From NCBI RefSeq assembly GCF_019351405.1, contig NZ_JAHWZX010000021.1, positions 1 to 35,487 on the forward strand: a stretch of 35,487 bases of DNA. Direction: 5' to 3'. Of the stretch, positions 24,097-31,602 are shown in pieces. How positions within the stretch are numbered: position 1 is the first letter of the stretch; every line of letters starts with the position of its first letter. A model generated the notes under the pieces. The model made no database searches. It saw only the letters and a program-made list of their open reading frames with translations, and was not told where the DNA came from. This stretch comes from Stakelama flava (lineage in GTDB: Bacteria; Pseudomonadota; Alphaproteobacteria; Sphingomonadales; Sphingomonadaceae). The position numbers were made by a program, and so were the translations under genes.

Positions 24097-24684
24097 TCAG
24101 CCATGCGCGCGGTAGCGCAGACGAAGTAGCTCTGGGACCGCAGCAATCCGCCGCCGATGGTAGCGCCCGAGCAGCACGCGGATCTCGCGACTTTCCGCCT
24201 GCACCAACGCTGCGAGCTCTTCTTCGCAGTCGCCGAACCAGCTTTCTTCGCAGATCCGCACCGCATACAGCCGGTCGTTGAGCGCGGTGACCGCAGCGAG
24301 CTGCTCGCAATTGCCCGACAGCCGCGCAATTCCAGCAAAGAGCGCTTCGGCGCGCTCGGCGATTAACACGGACGGGCCTGTGCCAATTTGCGCAGCCGGC
24401 AGATCGCCAGGGCGTGGCGCGGCGAGAAGCAGTTGCAGGTTCCAGGCATAAAGGTCGCGCAGGTCTGGTTCGGTCAGCAAGGGCACTTGAAAGCCCTCGC
24501 CCGCCCCATCAACCATGCGCTCGCCTGTCAGCCGGTAGAGTGCATCGCGTACAGGGGTGATGCTCGCGGCGAGCTCATCGGCGAGCGCCGCCGGATCGAG
24601 CCGGGCGCCGGGCGATCTGCGCCCTTGGCGCAGCATCTGCTTCAACCCGCTATAGACCCGATCGAAAACCGGTGCCGCATTCAT
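24097..24684 (-). CDS. GntR family transcriptional regulator
   Basis: 195 residues from ATG 24684. The N-terminal winged helix is visible (FDRVYSGLKQMLRQGRRSPGARLDPAALADEL, ITPVRDALYRLTGERMV, GEGFQVPLLTEPDLRDLY), the last part being the usual GntR linker into a helical effector domain (FCD/FadR-like length but weakly conserved). GntR regulators are found beside isopeptidase-type lasso clusters. It lies 10 nt after phyH and 113 nt before the precursor gene, with a dyad and hairpin in that gap as possible targets. It probably regulates the lasso genes; the effector is unknown. The frame is open further upstream, but that part is the end of phyH in another phase. Confidence 0.8.
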   Translation of the reverse strand: MNAAPVFDRVYSGLKQMLRQGRRSPGARLDPAALADELAASITPVRDALYRLTGERMVDGAGEGFQVPLLTEPDLRDLYAWNLQLLLAAPRPGDLPAAQIGTGPSVLIAERAEALFAGIARLSGNCEQLAAVTALNDRLYAVRICEESWFGDCEEELAALVQAESREIRVLLGRYHRRRIAAVPELLRLRYRAHG

Positions 24685-24694
24685 CGCGAAGCGC

Positions 24695-25588
24695 TCAGCG
24701 CGCGCTATCGGCATCGTCGAGGCTGCGGCGAAACGCGCCGACCATCTCGGCCTGGTCGGGTCGCAACGCATCGACTGCGCCGATCCGGTCGGGAAGGCGC
24801 TCGCCGAGCAGCACCGAGGGGCACAGGCCTTCCCAATTGCCGAGATTGGGGCGATGCTGGCGATAGCCGACCAGCGCGGCGAGCTCGGGCGGGAAATCGC
24901 GTGCGACCTCGGGCGGATAGGCGAGCCACTGATTCTCATAAGGTTTGAGCCAGCCGAGCGCATAGGAGACGATCATTCCGCGCCGGACCGCGTTGCTGCG
25001 ATTGCCGCCCGCGCCGTGCAATGTCGATCCGAGAAAGATCAGTGCCGATCCCGGCGCCATCTCGACAGCGATGCTCACTTCCGGTTCGCTGGGATCGAGC
25101 GCGCGCGGACCATGGCTGCCGGGATAAACGAGCGTCGCGCCATTCGCCCGGGTATAAGGCGTGAACGGCCACATCACATTGACCAGATATTCGATCTCGC
25201 CCTTCACGCCTTCCCACATATCTTGGTCGCGGTGCGGCACTTGCTGCGGGGCGCCGGGATGGATTTCGATTGCCTGGGTGAGGTTGAGCTGGATCGTATC
25301 GCACCACGCCCCCAGCACGCGCTCGACTTGATCGAGGACCAGCGGATGCTGGACGAACGCGGGCGCATGCTCCGAGCGAATCAGCAACCGACCGAAACGT
25401 TTGGTACGCTCGCCGTAAAAATCGCCACGACAGAAGTCGGTCGCCTCGAATTGGGGGCCAAGATCCGCGGCGAGCGCCGCCACCTGCGCAGGTGAGACCA
25501 GGTCAGGCACGACGCAATAGCCGTGCATCTGAAGCTGCGCATGCCAGTGATCGGCTGCGAAGAATGGGCGTTGCATTTGCGTTGCCAT
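24695..25588 (-). CDS. Phytanoyl-CoA dioxygenase (PhyH) family protein
   Basis: 297 residues with the Fe(II)/2-oxoglutarate oxygenase facial triad His119-x-Asp121 (PHRDQD) and distal His191 (STLHGAGGNRS), followed by a basic residue (Arg197 or Arg202/203) for 2-oxoglutarate. It should hydroxylate a small or lipid-like substrate. It is 11 nt after luxI, in the same direction. A phyH gene next to the luxR-luxI pair is, as I recall, a recurring arrangement in sphingomonads, where it has been suggested to act on AHL or on a product under AHL control. Here it also leads straight into gntR and the lasso genes, so hydroxylation of the lasso peptide is another possibility, unproven. Confidence 0.85.
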   Translation of the reverse strand: MATQMQRPFFAADHWHAQLQMHGYCVVPDLVSPAQVAALAADLGPQFEATDFCRGDFYGERTKRFGRLLIRSEHAPAFVQHPLVLDQVERVLGAWCDTIQLNLTQAIEIHPGAPQQVPHRDQDMWEGVKGEIEYLVNVMWPFTPYTRANGATLVYPGSHGPRALDPSEPEVSIAVEMAPGSALIFLGSTLHGAGGNRSNAVRRGMIVSYALGWLKPYENQWLAYPPEVARDFPPELAALVGYRQHRPNLGNWEGLCPSVLLGERLPDRIGAVDALRPDQAEMVGAFRRSLDDADSAR

Positions 25589-25599
25589 GATCCTTCTCC

Positions 25600-26220
25600 T
25601 CAGGCCGCGTGGCGGATGGGCCGCAGCGTGACAATCGGCTCAGGAACGAGCCCGGCGCGCGCGAGCAGCATCGGCGTCTCAGGCTTGATCGCGATCCGCA
25701 GCGCGCCGAGTAGCGTCGCGCCATGTTCGCGTGGCAATCCCAGCGGCTCGCAGTCCCAGCCAAAGGCAAGGATCTGCTGCAGCCAGGCAATCTCGGCGAC
25801 GCCGGTATAGGCCTCGATACCGCTTGCCAGCGCATGGTCGGCGAGCGCGCAGACAAGCGTGTCGCGCACCCGGCGGCGCCGGCGGGCGTTCTGGTGTCGA
25901 TCAAGTGCAAACCGCGTAATTTCCTGTGTTGTCGGTCCTTTTGGCACCGCGTCTTCGCAAAGCTTGGGAAACAGCGTGTCGAGAATATGCGGCCGCTCGG
26001 TTTCAAGCAGCCGCGCCGAGCCGAGATGCTGGCCGCTCTCGTCGGTAAGAATGAGATACGTGGCACGCGGATCGTCAAACTGATCCACCTCGTAGCGCCC
26101 CGCCAGAACCGGAAGGTCCCAGCCGAGCAGGTCCACGAAGATCTGCTTGCGCGCTTCGAACATTGCGGCGAGAAGGCCGTCGGGCACGCCGTGCGCGCCG
26201 CGAAGGGTTGTCAAATACAT
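25600..26220 (-). CDS. luxI: Acyl-homoserine-lactone synthase
   Basis: 206 residues. All the signature residues of LuxI proteins are seen: Arg24 and Phe28 (FEARKQIFVDLLGWD), Trp34, Asp46 and Asp49 (EVDQFDD), Arg70 (GSARLLETERPHIL), Glu100 and Arg103 (QEITRF). It joins an acyl chain to SAM to make an AHL signal; the acyl length cannot be read. It begins 84 nt after luxR, and that gap holds a 24-bp dyad (26275-26298) and a stem-loop touching its ribosome-binding site. ATG 26220, with GGGAG 8 nt upstream. Confidence 0.93.
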   Translation of the reverse strand: MYLTTLRGAHGVPDGLLAAMFEARKQIFVDLLGWDLPVLAGRYEVDQFDDPRATYLILTDESGQHLGSARLLETERPHILDTLFPKLCEDAVPKGPTTQEITRFALDRHQNARRRRRVRDTLVCALADHALASGIEAYTGVAEIAWLQQILAFGWDCEPLGLPREHGATLLGALRIAIKPETPMLLARAGLVPEPIVTLRPIRHAA

Positions 26221-26230
26221 GGTTTTCGCT

Positions 26231-26247
26231 CCCGTCTGATGGACGGG
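26231..26247 (-). promoter_or_regulatory. Stem-loop at the luxI ribosome-binding site
   Basis: Arms CCCGTC and GACGGG with a 5-nt loop, 10 nt before the luxI ATG on the minus strand. The GGG of the second arm is part of the GGGAG ribosome-binding site, so the fold would block luxI translation. Confidence 0.4.
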
Positions 26248-26274
26248 CGACCCTCCCCCCGGATGCCTTTTCGG

Positions 26275-26298
26275 CCTATCCCCATTTCTGGGGATAGG
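26275..26298 (-). promoter_or_regulatory. Putative lux box upstream of luxI
   Basis: A perfect 9-bp inverted repeat, CCTATCCCC-6 nt-GGGGATAGG, centred about 66 bp before the luxI start, with no T-run after it. Its core (TCCCCATTTCTGGGGA) recurs with one change at 27188-27203 upstream of luxR. Position and symmetry are those of a LuxR-AHL binding site. Confidence 0.7.
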
Positions 26299-26304
26299 CG
26301 CGCT

Positions 26305-27060
26305 CTAGCGCCGGAAAATATCGCTGAACGAGATCAGTCCATCGAACAGGGCGCGCACGGCGAGGACCGAGCGCTTGGGCACGTCATAGCGTTCGCGGGC
26401 CTGTTTGAGATGCTGGATGACCGTTTCCTGACTCAGCCCTAGGATCCGCGCGATCTCCCAATCGGTCTTGCCACGTGCCATCCATAACACGCAGTCGCGC
26501 TGACGTTCGGTAAGCGTCGGCGCCTGCGCGTCCAGGCTCCGCGCACCGTTGATCCGGCGCGCCGCCTCGAAGGCGAAGGCACCCGTCAACTGCGCGAGCG
26601 GCAGATTGTCGACCGGCACGCAGCGCCCCGGCGCGACCGCGAACGAACAGGAGCCGGTTGCTTCGCCCGGCACATGCGCTGGGACGGTGAAGCCATCGCC
26701 AATCCCGCGTTCGCGCGCGCGATCGAGCACGTGCCGGTCGACCTGGGTGAGCCGGATCAACTCGGGCACGCGCTGCCAGGTAAAGCCGATGCTCGTCGCC
26801 TGACTGGCCCGGTGGACCGGATCGCTCACCCCGAGGCGGCGCGCGTCGAACCAGGCGACCCAGTCGTCGGGATAGTTGTGCAGCCGCACCGCCGCATGGC
26901 CCGCCGCCGCGAAGTCGACATGATGCGTCAGCGCAAAATAGTCGAAACCCATGCTGATAGAGACACAGGCCAGCGCCTGCATCAGATCGGCGTTTGTCGA
27001 CGCCTGTCGTGCCAGGCCGAAAAACTCCCTGGCTATGCCGAGTCCACTCATCGTCCGCAT
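26305..27060 (-). CDS. luxR: LuxR family AHL-responsive regulator
   Basis: 251 residues from ATG 27060 (ATG 27051 is close by). Autoinducer-binding domain: NYPDDWVAWFDARRLGVSDPV supplies Trp67, the Asp80-Pro81 pair and, further on, Trp95 (IGFTW), equal to TraR Trp57, Asp70, Pro71 and Trp85. The usual ligand tyrosine four residues after Trp67 is Phe71 here. C-terminal GerE helix-turn-helix: LTERQRDCVLWMARGKTDWEIARILGLSQETVIQHLKQA. With AHL it should bind the dyads before luxI and luxR and so drive the collinear luxI-phyH-gntR block and possibly the lasso genes. Confidence 0.9.
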   Translation of the reverse strand: MRTMSGLGIAREFFGLARQASTNADLMQALACVSISMGFDYFALTHHVDFAAAGHAAVRLHNYPDDWVAWFDARRLGVSDPVHRASQATSIGFTWQRVPELIRLTQVDRHVLDRARERGIGDGFTVPAHVPGEATGSCSFAVAPGRCVPVDNLPLAQLTGAFAFEAARRINGARSLDAQAPTLTERQRDCVLWMARGKTDWEIARILGLSQETVIQHLKQARERYDVPKRSVLAVRALFDGLISFSDIFRR

Positions 27061-27365
27061 CGATCGAGGGGGCGTTTCCCAACCCGCCGGATCCCGCAGA
27101 TCGCCTTTTATGGCTCGGGTGGCATCGCTCTCATGTCGCGCGCCCGAACCGCTACACCACCGCCTTCCCGACATCCTGTTGGCCTGCTCCCCATTTCAGG
27201 GGAAAGCGCAGCGCTCCATATCATGTTGTGCTTGCGGCATCTTTTTGGAGGTGCCGATCATGCGCCATCTGGCCCCAATAGTATCCAAAATGCAAAAATA
27301 TGCGAATTGTTCGCAGTTTATTTGCAGCGGCAGTGATTGCGGCTGCGTCCTCGGAACATCGAAAA
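27061..27365. other. Divergent intergenic region luxR / DUF2285 gene
   Basis: About 305 nt without a supported gene. It holds the second dyad (27188-27203), ATG-like AT-rich stretches around 27230-27310 (including a run ATGCAAAAATATG) that could be promoter elements, and marks the border between the quorum-sensing locus and the conjugative-element genes. Confidence 0.5.
27188..27203. promoter_or_regulatory. Second putative lux box, upstream of luxR
   Basis: TCCCCATTTCAGGGGA matches the core of the luxI dyad at 15 of 16 positions. It is 128 bp from the luxR start and 162 bp from the divergent DUF6499/DUF2285 gene, and so could act on either. Confidence 0.6.
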
Positions 27366-28179
27366 ATGTCTGATCGAGCCGCGCGACGCGCGGCCGACGG
27401 CAGCGATCCGCAAGCTTATCGCTGGCTTGCATCGCTCGACCGCGAAGGCTGGGCCTGGGAATGGTTGCGCCGCGATTCCGACTATCGCGGCGCCCGGCGA
27501 CCCGAGTCGCAAGCCTGTCCGGTGCCGCTCTTCCTTCCGGCGGACAGTCCCGATCCGCATCGGGGGTTGCTCTTTCGCCGAGGACCCCAGCCGCTCGGCC
27601 CAGGACGCCGCGATCTTCTTCGACGCAGCGACCGACGCATGGGTGCTTTCCTGCGAAATCGTTAATAGCGGCGCGGATCGCGTCGATCTGCTGCGCACGG
27701 GTTGCTTTTCGGCGCTGCTGCGCGGCGAGGACGCTTGCGAGCATGTGCTGCTCTCCGACGGCATTCGCCGTGTGCGGCTCGACGTGCATGGCGGCAGTTT
27801 ACGGGACGGCCCCGTCGCGCTGCGGTTCTGCTTTACCGGGTTGGCAAGGATCGGCGCGCCGCTGACGACGCTCCGCCGGCTTGCCGCCTTCGACCGGCTC
27901 GGACGCATGCCTCACCGGCTTTTCCCTGCCGAACGGCGCGCGGCACGCTGGACGCTCGCCGTGCGTGCGAGCGATGCGAGGGTGCACGGCGCGAGCCAGC
28001 GCGAAGTTGCCGAAGCTTTGTTCGGCGTCGCGCCTGTCCGGCGCGATTGGGACGCGGCGTCGGATCATCTGCGCTCCAAGGTCCGGAGGCTATTGCGCTT
28101 CGGCGCCAGGATGACCGCGGGCGGGTGGCGGAGCCTGCTCGATCCTGATTCGAGCGGGGCCCCACCGAGAGATAATTGA
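27366..28179 (+). pseudogene. DUF6499/DUF2285 DNA-binding protein, frameshifted
   Basis: The N-terminal DUF6499-like segment (AYRWLASLDREGWAWEWLRRDSDYR) is in one frame from ATG 27366. The C-terminal DUF2285 part (AEDPSRSAQDAAIFFDA through HRLFPAERRAARWTLAVRA, AEALFGVAPVRRDW, SKVRRLL) is in the next frame. The two join exactly if one base is skipped at 27573-27576 (CTC TTT C GCC GAG), restoring LLF-AEDP. In high-GC DNA the natural codon would be TTC, so one extra T is the simplest explanation. Such proteins are common near conjugative-element genes. It may be a recent pseudogene, a sequencing slip or a programmed shift. Confidence 0.75.
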
Positions 28180-28570
28180 GAGGACATGGACGGCGCATGC
28201 TTCGACACCGGGTGGGAACACCTACCAATGGACCAAAAAATCGGCTTCTCTACCCCGTTACTTCCAGATCGCTCGGACGTGATTCCATGCTCTTGTTCCT
28301 GATCCGTGTTCAAATCTGTCCCATGCTGCCCCGAACGATCGCCGGATGACCGATGTCGGCTTCGCCTCGCCCGACTAGCCGCAACCGCCGTCCTGCGCTT
28401 CCTTCCCCTCCCGCGCCTCGGGGCGCGGCATTCCTCGCGAGCCAAGAAAGCCTTGATCGGCGGTCCTTCGCTGACGCTTCGGCCCTGCGGGTGCGGCGCC
28501 ATGCGTACCGGTCCTCATTCCGGCATCGGGGCCGCGATGGTCGCGGATCCGAAAGACAGGAGTGAAAATC
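28180..28570. other. Non-coding leader before the DUF736 gene
   Basis: About 390 nt. Short frames exist but none is convincing. AGGAG sits at its end in front of the DUF736 start. A long untranslated stretch before DUF736 is often seen in sphingomonad mobile elements. Confidence 0.4.
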
Positions 28571-28894
28571 ATGGCAAGCATCGGTTCCTTCAAGAGAGTC
28601 GGCCAGGAATATCAGGGCGAGATCGTCACCCTCTCGGTTCAGGCCAAGGGCGTTCGCATCATCCCCGAAACCAGCCGTAGCAACGATAATGCGCCCTCGC
28701 ACCGCGTGTTCGTCGGCCGCGCCGAGATCGGCGCGGGCTGGACCCGCACCTCGGCCGAGGATCGCGAATATCTCTCGGTCAAACTCGACGATCCGAGCTT
28801 TTCGCAGCCCATCTATGCAAGCCTCTTCGAGGACGAGGGCGGTGAAACCTACAGCCTGATCTGGTCGCGCCCGCGCGCCCGCAACGCCGACTGA
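28571..28894 (+). CDS. DUF736 family protein
   Basis: 107 residues. MASIGSFKRVGQEYQGEIVTL, VRIIPETSRSNDNAPSHRVF, EIGAGWTRTSAEDREYLSVKLDDPSF and YSLIWSR are the defining segments of DUF736, a small beta-rich protein carried by proteobacterial plasmids and integrative elements; its job is unknown. The ATG at 28571 follows AGGAG at a good distance. A strong terminator follows 8 nt after the stop, so it is monocistronic or last in its unit. Confidence 0.9.
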   Translation: MASIGSFKRVGQEYQGEIVTLSVQAKGVRIIPETSRSNDNAPSHRVFVGRAEIGAGWTRTSAEDREYLSVKLDDPSFSQPIYASLFEDEGGETYSLIWSRPRARNAD

Positions 28895-28902
28895 TCTCCT
28901 CC

Positions 28903-28933
28903 GCCCCGCCCGGCAACGCCGGGCGGGGCTTTT
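28903..28933 (+). terminator. Strong rho-independent terminator after DUF736
   Basis: Perfect 12-bp arms GCCCCGCCCGGC / GCCGGGCGGGGC with a 3-nt loop (AAC), then TTTT. It separates DUF736 from the traF group. Confidence 0.9.
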
Positions 28934-29045
28934 GATGCATACGGGGCGAAAACGGGGGACCTCGATAAACGACCCTCCGCGCAAGCCCGCATCGGTGCGA
29001 TCCGGGGACAGCGGGCCGACCCGCTGCCAGCAGGAAACACGCACC

Positions 29046-29270
29046 ATGGACGACGAAAATGCGCGGGCGGCGATCGCTCGTGAAGGCTGCCCCTATCTCA
29101 ATACCGGCCAGGCGGCCTTCCATCTCGGTCTCTCGCCGCGCACCTTGGAGACGATGAGGCGGACCGGCAGAGGGCCGCGCTTTCGCCGCCATGGCGGCTC
29201 GGTGCGCTATCATATCAACGATCTCGACGGCTGGTCGCACGGCGACGACCGGGAGACCGGCCGTGGCTAA
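29046..29270 (+). CDS. AlpA/excisionase-like helix-turn-helix protein
   Basis: 74 residues. YLNTGQAAFHLGLSPRTLETMRRTGRGPRFRRHGGSVRYHINDLDGW is the MerR/excisionase (helix-turn-helix 17) pattern, in which a short helix-turn-helix precedes an RY-x-x-x-DLD-W wing. It likely regulates the transfer genes or acts as a directionality factor. It overlaps traF by 8 nt. ATG 29046 was chosen because homology begins soon after; the frame is open to 28932 across untranslated-looking DNA. Confidence 0.8.
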   Translation: MDDENARAAIAREGCPYLNTGQAAFHLGLSPRTLETMRRTGRGPRFRRHGGSVRYHINDLDGWSHGDDRETGRG

Positions 29271-29766
29271 GCGGCGCATCGCGGCGGCCGCGACCGCGCT
29301 GCTCGGCGCCGGTCTGCTTGCAACTATCGCTGTGCCGCCGGCACCGCGCCTTGTCTGGAACGCGTCCGCAAGTACGCCCGTCGGTCTCTATCTCGTGCGC
29401 CCGGGAGCGCGCGTCGAAGTCGGCGACTGGGCGCTTGTGCGCACGCCCGAAGCGGTGCGCCGGCTCGCAGCCGAGCGGCACTATCTTCCGGCCAATGTTC
29501 CGCTCGTTAAACGCGTTGCGGCAACTGGGGGCCAGCGCGTATGCACTGTCTCGGCGCTGCTCACCGTCGATACGCGCGTCGTGGCGGTGCGCCGCATGCG
29601 CGATGCACTGGGACGTCTTCTGCCCCGCTGGCAAGGCTGCCGACGTCTCCGGCCCGATGAAATGCTCGTTCTGGGCATCGATCCTGGCTCGTTTGACGGC
29701 CGCTATTTCGGGCCGGTCCCGCGAGGTGCCCTTCTGGGTCAGGCGGTGCCGCTATGGACGTGGTAA
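29263..29766 (+). CDS. traF: S26 family signal peptidase TraF
   Basis: 167 residues. An N-terminal membrane anchor (AAAATALLGAGLLATIAVPP) is followed by NASASTPVGLY, with catalytic Ser37 (Ser35 possible), and LVKRVAATGGQRVC with general-base Lys83, then GIDPGSFDGRYFGPVPRGAL, as in TraF of conjugative systems. TraF matures the pilin by removing its leader or circularising it. Start is a GTG at 29263 inside the end of the preceding gene. It overlaps the lytic transglycosylase gene by 13 nt. Confidence 0.85.
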   Translation: MAKRRIAAAATALLGAGLLATIAVPPAPRLVWNASASTPVGLYLVRPGARVEVGDWALVRTPEAVRRLAAERHYLPANVPLVKRVAATGGQRVCTVSALLTVDTRVVAVRRMRDALGRLLPRWQGCRRLRPDEMLVLGIDPGSFDGRYFGPVPRGALLGQAVPLWTW

Positions 29767-30353
29767 GGCGCATGCTGTTCGTTGTGGCGTTGCTCATGGC
29801 CACGCCTGTAGATGCCCAGCCAGTCACACGCTGGGAGCCCTTTGTGGCCGAAGCGGCGACACGCTTCGCCATCCCCGAAGACTGGATCTGGCGCGTGATG
29901 CGCGCCGAAAGCGGTGGCCGAACCCATCTTCACGGGCGCCCGATCCGCAGCGCAAGCGGCGCTATGGGACTAATGCAGCTGATGCCGGGCACATGGGCGG
30001 AGATGCGAAGCACGCAGCGCCTCGGCGCCGATCCCGATGATCCGCGCGACAATATCCTCGCAGGGACAGCCTATCTGCGGGCGATGTACGGCCGGTTCGG
30101 CTATCCCGGGCTGTTCGCTGCCTATCATGCCGGCCCCGCGCGCTACATCGCATGGATCGAGGGCCGGCGCGCGCTTCCCGAGGCGACATTGGCCTATGTC
30201 GCGGCCGTTTCGGGAGCGGAGCTCGCCCCGCCAGCCGTGCTCCCGCTGGATGCTTTGCGCTACCGCCGGGAAGGTCGAACCGGCGCACCGCCCCCATGGC
30301 GACAGCTGTTCGTGCCGTTCGGTTGCGATCCCGCAATCCGGCAAACGCAGTGA
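29754..30353 (+). CDS. Lytic transglycosylase (conjugation-associated)
   Basis: 199 residues. Signal peptide (MLFVVALLMATPVDAQ), then an SLT-type goose-lysozyme-like domain with catalytic Glu52 (MRAESGG), GAMGLMQLMPGTW and YLRAMYGRFGYPGLFAAYHAGP. It opens the peptidoglycan for the mating apparatus. Adjacent traF supports this. In comparable elements relaxase and coupling-protein genes follow; here the module ends and an unrelated Abi gene lies beyond. Confidence 0.88.
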   Translation: MDVVRRMLFVVALLMATPVDAQPVTRWEPFVAEAATRFAIPEDWIWRVMRAESGGRTHLHGRPIRSASGAMGLMQLMPGTWAEMRSTQRLGADPDDPRDNILAGTAYLRAMYGRFGYPGLFAAYHAGPARYIAWIEGRRALPEATLAYVAAVSGAELAPPAVLPLDALRYRREGRTGAPPPWRQLFVPFGCDPAIRQTQ

Positions 30354-30598
30354 GTGGGGCGGGCGTGGAGGGGCTCGTCTCGATAAGTCCCAACATGACG
30401 ACTGGCATCGCGCGGCTGTGCAAGGATCGAGGCTTTCCAAAATGCTGGTGCACCTTGGTTCCTTCCACGACCGCTTTGCGGCGCCCGGTTGGAACGCCGT
30501 GGCGTCCCTGACGGCCGCGTCGCTACCCATCTTCAAGAAGCCGTCTTCGCGAAGCAAGACGGTCCTACGTTTGGATGACGTGGGCCCGGCTTAGCCCG
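30354..30598. other. Gene-free stretch between the transfer and Abi genes
   Basis: About 245 nt between convergent genes. Frames exist but show no recognisable motif. I see no terminator with a clear T-run. Confidence 0.4.
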
Positions 30599-31517
30599 CT
30601 AAAGCCATAGCGGTCGCTGGTTCCATCTGGCGGGAAAGCCCATGGCGGCAAGGTTCCCCGTCGGGTGCGTTGCCAGATGTGCCTTCAAGATGGATTGCCA
30701 GTTGGAGGCGGGGTCAATTTGCATCAACAAATAGCGGATCAGAACAAGCGTGTTGTAGAGATAGGCAGGTGTCTTCCCCGCCGGCAATTCCAGCGTGGCG
30801 ACAAGATCGGCCGGCTTCATCGGGAGCTTCATCCGGAGCAGGAATCCGCGATTCCAAAGCCGCGCATGGTGCGCGCAGCTGTTTCGGACAGTCGATAGAT
30901 GCTTGAGCAGCGATACGAGTACCGCTTCGGGTAAGCCGAAAGCCGAGCGGCCGTGCGATCTTGTTGCGGAGTGCCCGATCATCGAGCGACGAATACCAGC
31001 GCGACAGCTGACCAAACGACATCATCTCGGCGACCATCCAGACCGGCGGCATTGCCGGCTCGTCATAGCTTCGGCGGTAATGGTCGATGTAGGTTTCGGG
31101 CGAGGTGCCGACTTCGCGGACCAGCCGGGACAGATTATCGTGGAACTGACGGCGGTCGTTATAGCGCGCCGAATCGAGATAGCTATGGGGCCCCCCATTA
31201 TGGGCGAGTACATAGGCCCAGCTTCCCCGGATCGCGACTTCAATGCGCTCGATTGCGTCGAGAACGAGAAGGCGCAGGTGTCGGTCAAACTCGTAGGGCG
31301 CGATGATGGTGTCGAAATCAGTCCCGTTGACAAAGCGAGGGCCCGCCTGACCCTTGGGATGTTTGAAGGGGAGCCAGTCGGCGCTGAGCCGATAGTAGCT
31401 GACATGACGCAGCCAATGCTCCGCTCGCGCGGTGTCCGCGACCGTCATTCCCTGCGCGCGCAAATGCGCTAGTTGCTGCGCAATGGTAGTGGCGGGTTTG
31501 TTGAAGGGCCGGGACAT
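30599..31517 (-). pseudogene. Abi_2 (AbiD/AbiF-type) abortive infection protein, frameshifted
   Basis: The first about 192 codons from ATG 31517 are typical Abi_2: HWLRHVSYYRLSADWLPFK, YEFDRHLRLLVLDAIERIEVAIR, MPPVWMVAEMMSFGQLSRWYSSL. The C-terminal third is in the next frame: GLPEAVLVSLLKHL, then RNSCAHHARLWNRGF carrying the HEPN R-x4-H ribonuclease motif. The halves join if one base is skipped at 30939-30943 (GGC TTT C GGC TTA). An extra T in an ancestral TTC explains this. The rejoined protein would be about 305 residues, the usual Abi_2 length. If truly broken, the HEPN catalytic motif is not made. Confidence 0.8.
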
Positions 31518-31534
31518 GCCGTTTCATAACGGGC

Positions 31535-31602
31535 AAGGGTCTTGAAATAAAAGACCCGCCAAGTGTGCATGCTCTTGCAAGCAGAGGCCTGGCGGGTTCG
31601 AT
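31535..31602 (-). ncRNA. Candidate structured RNA upstream of the Abi_2 gene
   Basis: On the minus strand a -10-like TATATA (31610-31615) would start a transcript near 31602. It enters an 8-bp stem ACCCGCCA/TGGCGGGT (31597-31590 with 31561-31554) that encloses a small hairpin (TGCT/AGCA). A second stem, GGGTCTT/AAGACCC (31557-31551 with 31543-31537), shares bases with the first, so the two exclude each other. The AbiD/F group has recently been linked to neighbouring structured RNAs acting as antitoxins. It could alternatively be a simple attenuator in the abi leader. Confidence 0.35.

Noticed and set aside
23984..24310. 152-residue version of the lasso precursor
   Set aside because: Most of it overlaps gntR in another phase; the ribosome-binding site spacing and leader length fit the 43-residue form.
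26275..26298. The luxR-luxI dyad as a transcription terminator
   Set aside because: No T-run follows on the minus strand, and a close copy of the core exists upstream of luxR, which fits a protein-binding site better.
28310..29047. 245-residue minus-strand frame across DUF736 and its terminator
   Set aside because: It is antisense to DUF736 and reads through a strong terminator hairpin, with no recognisable motif; a by-product of high GC.
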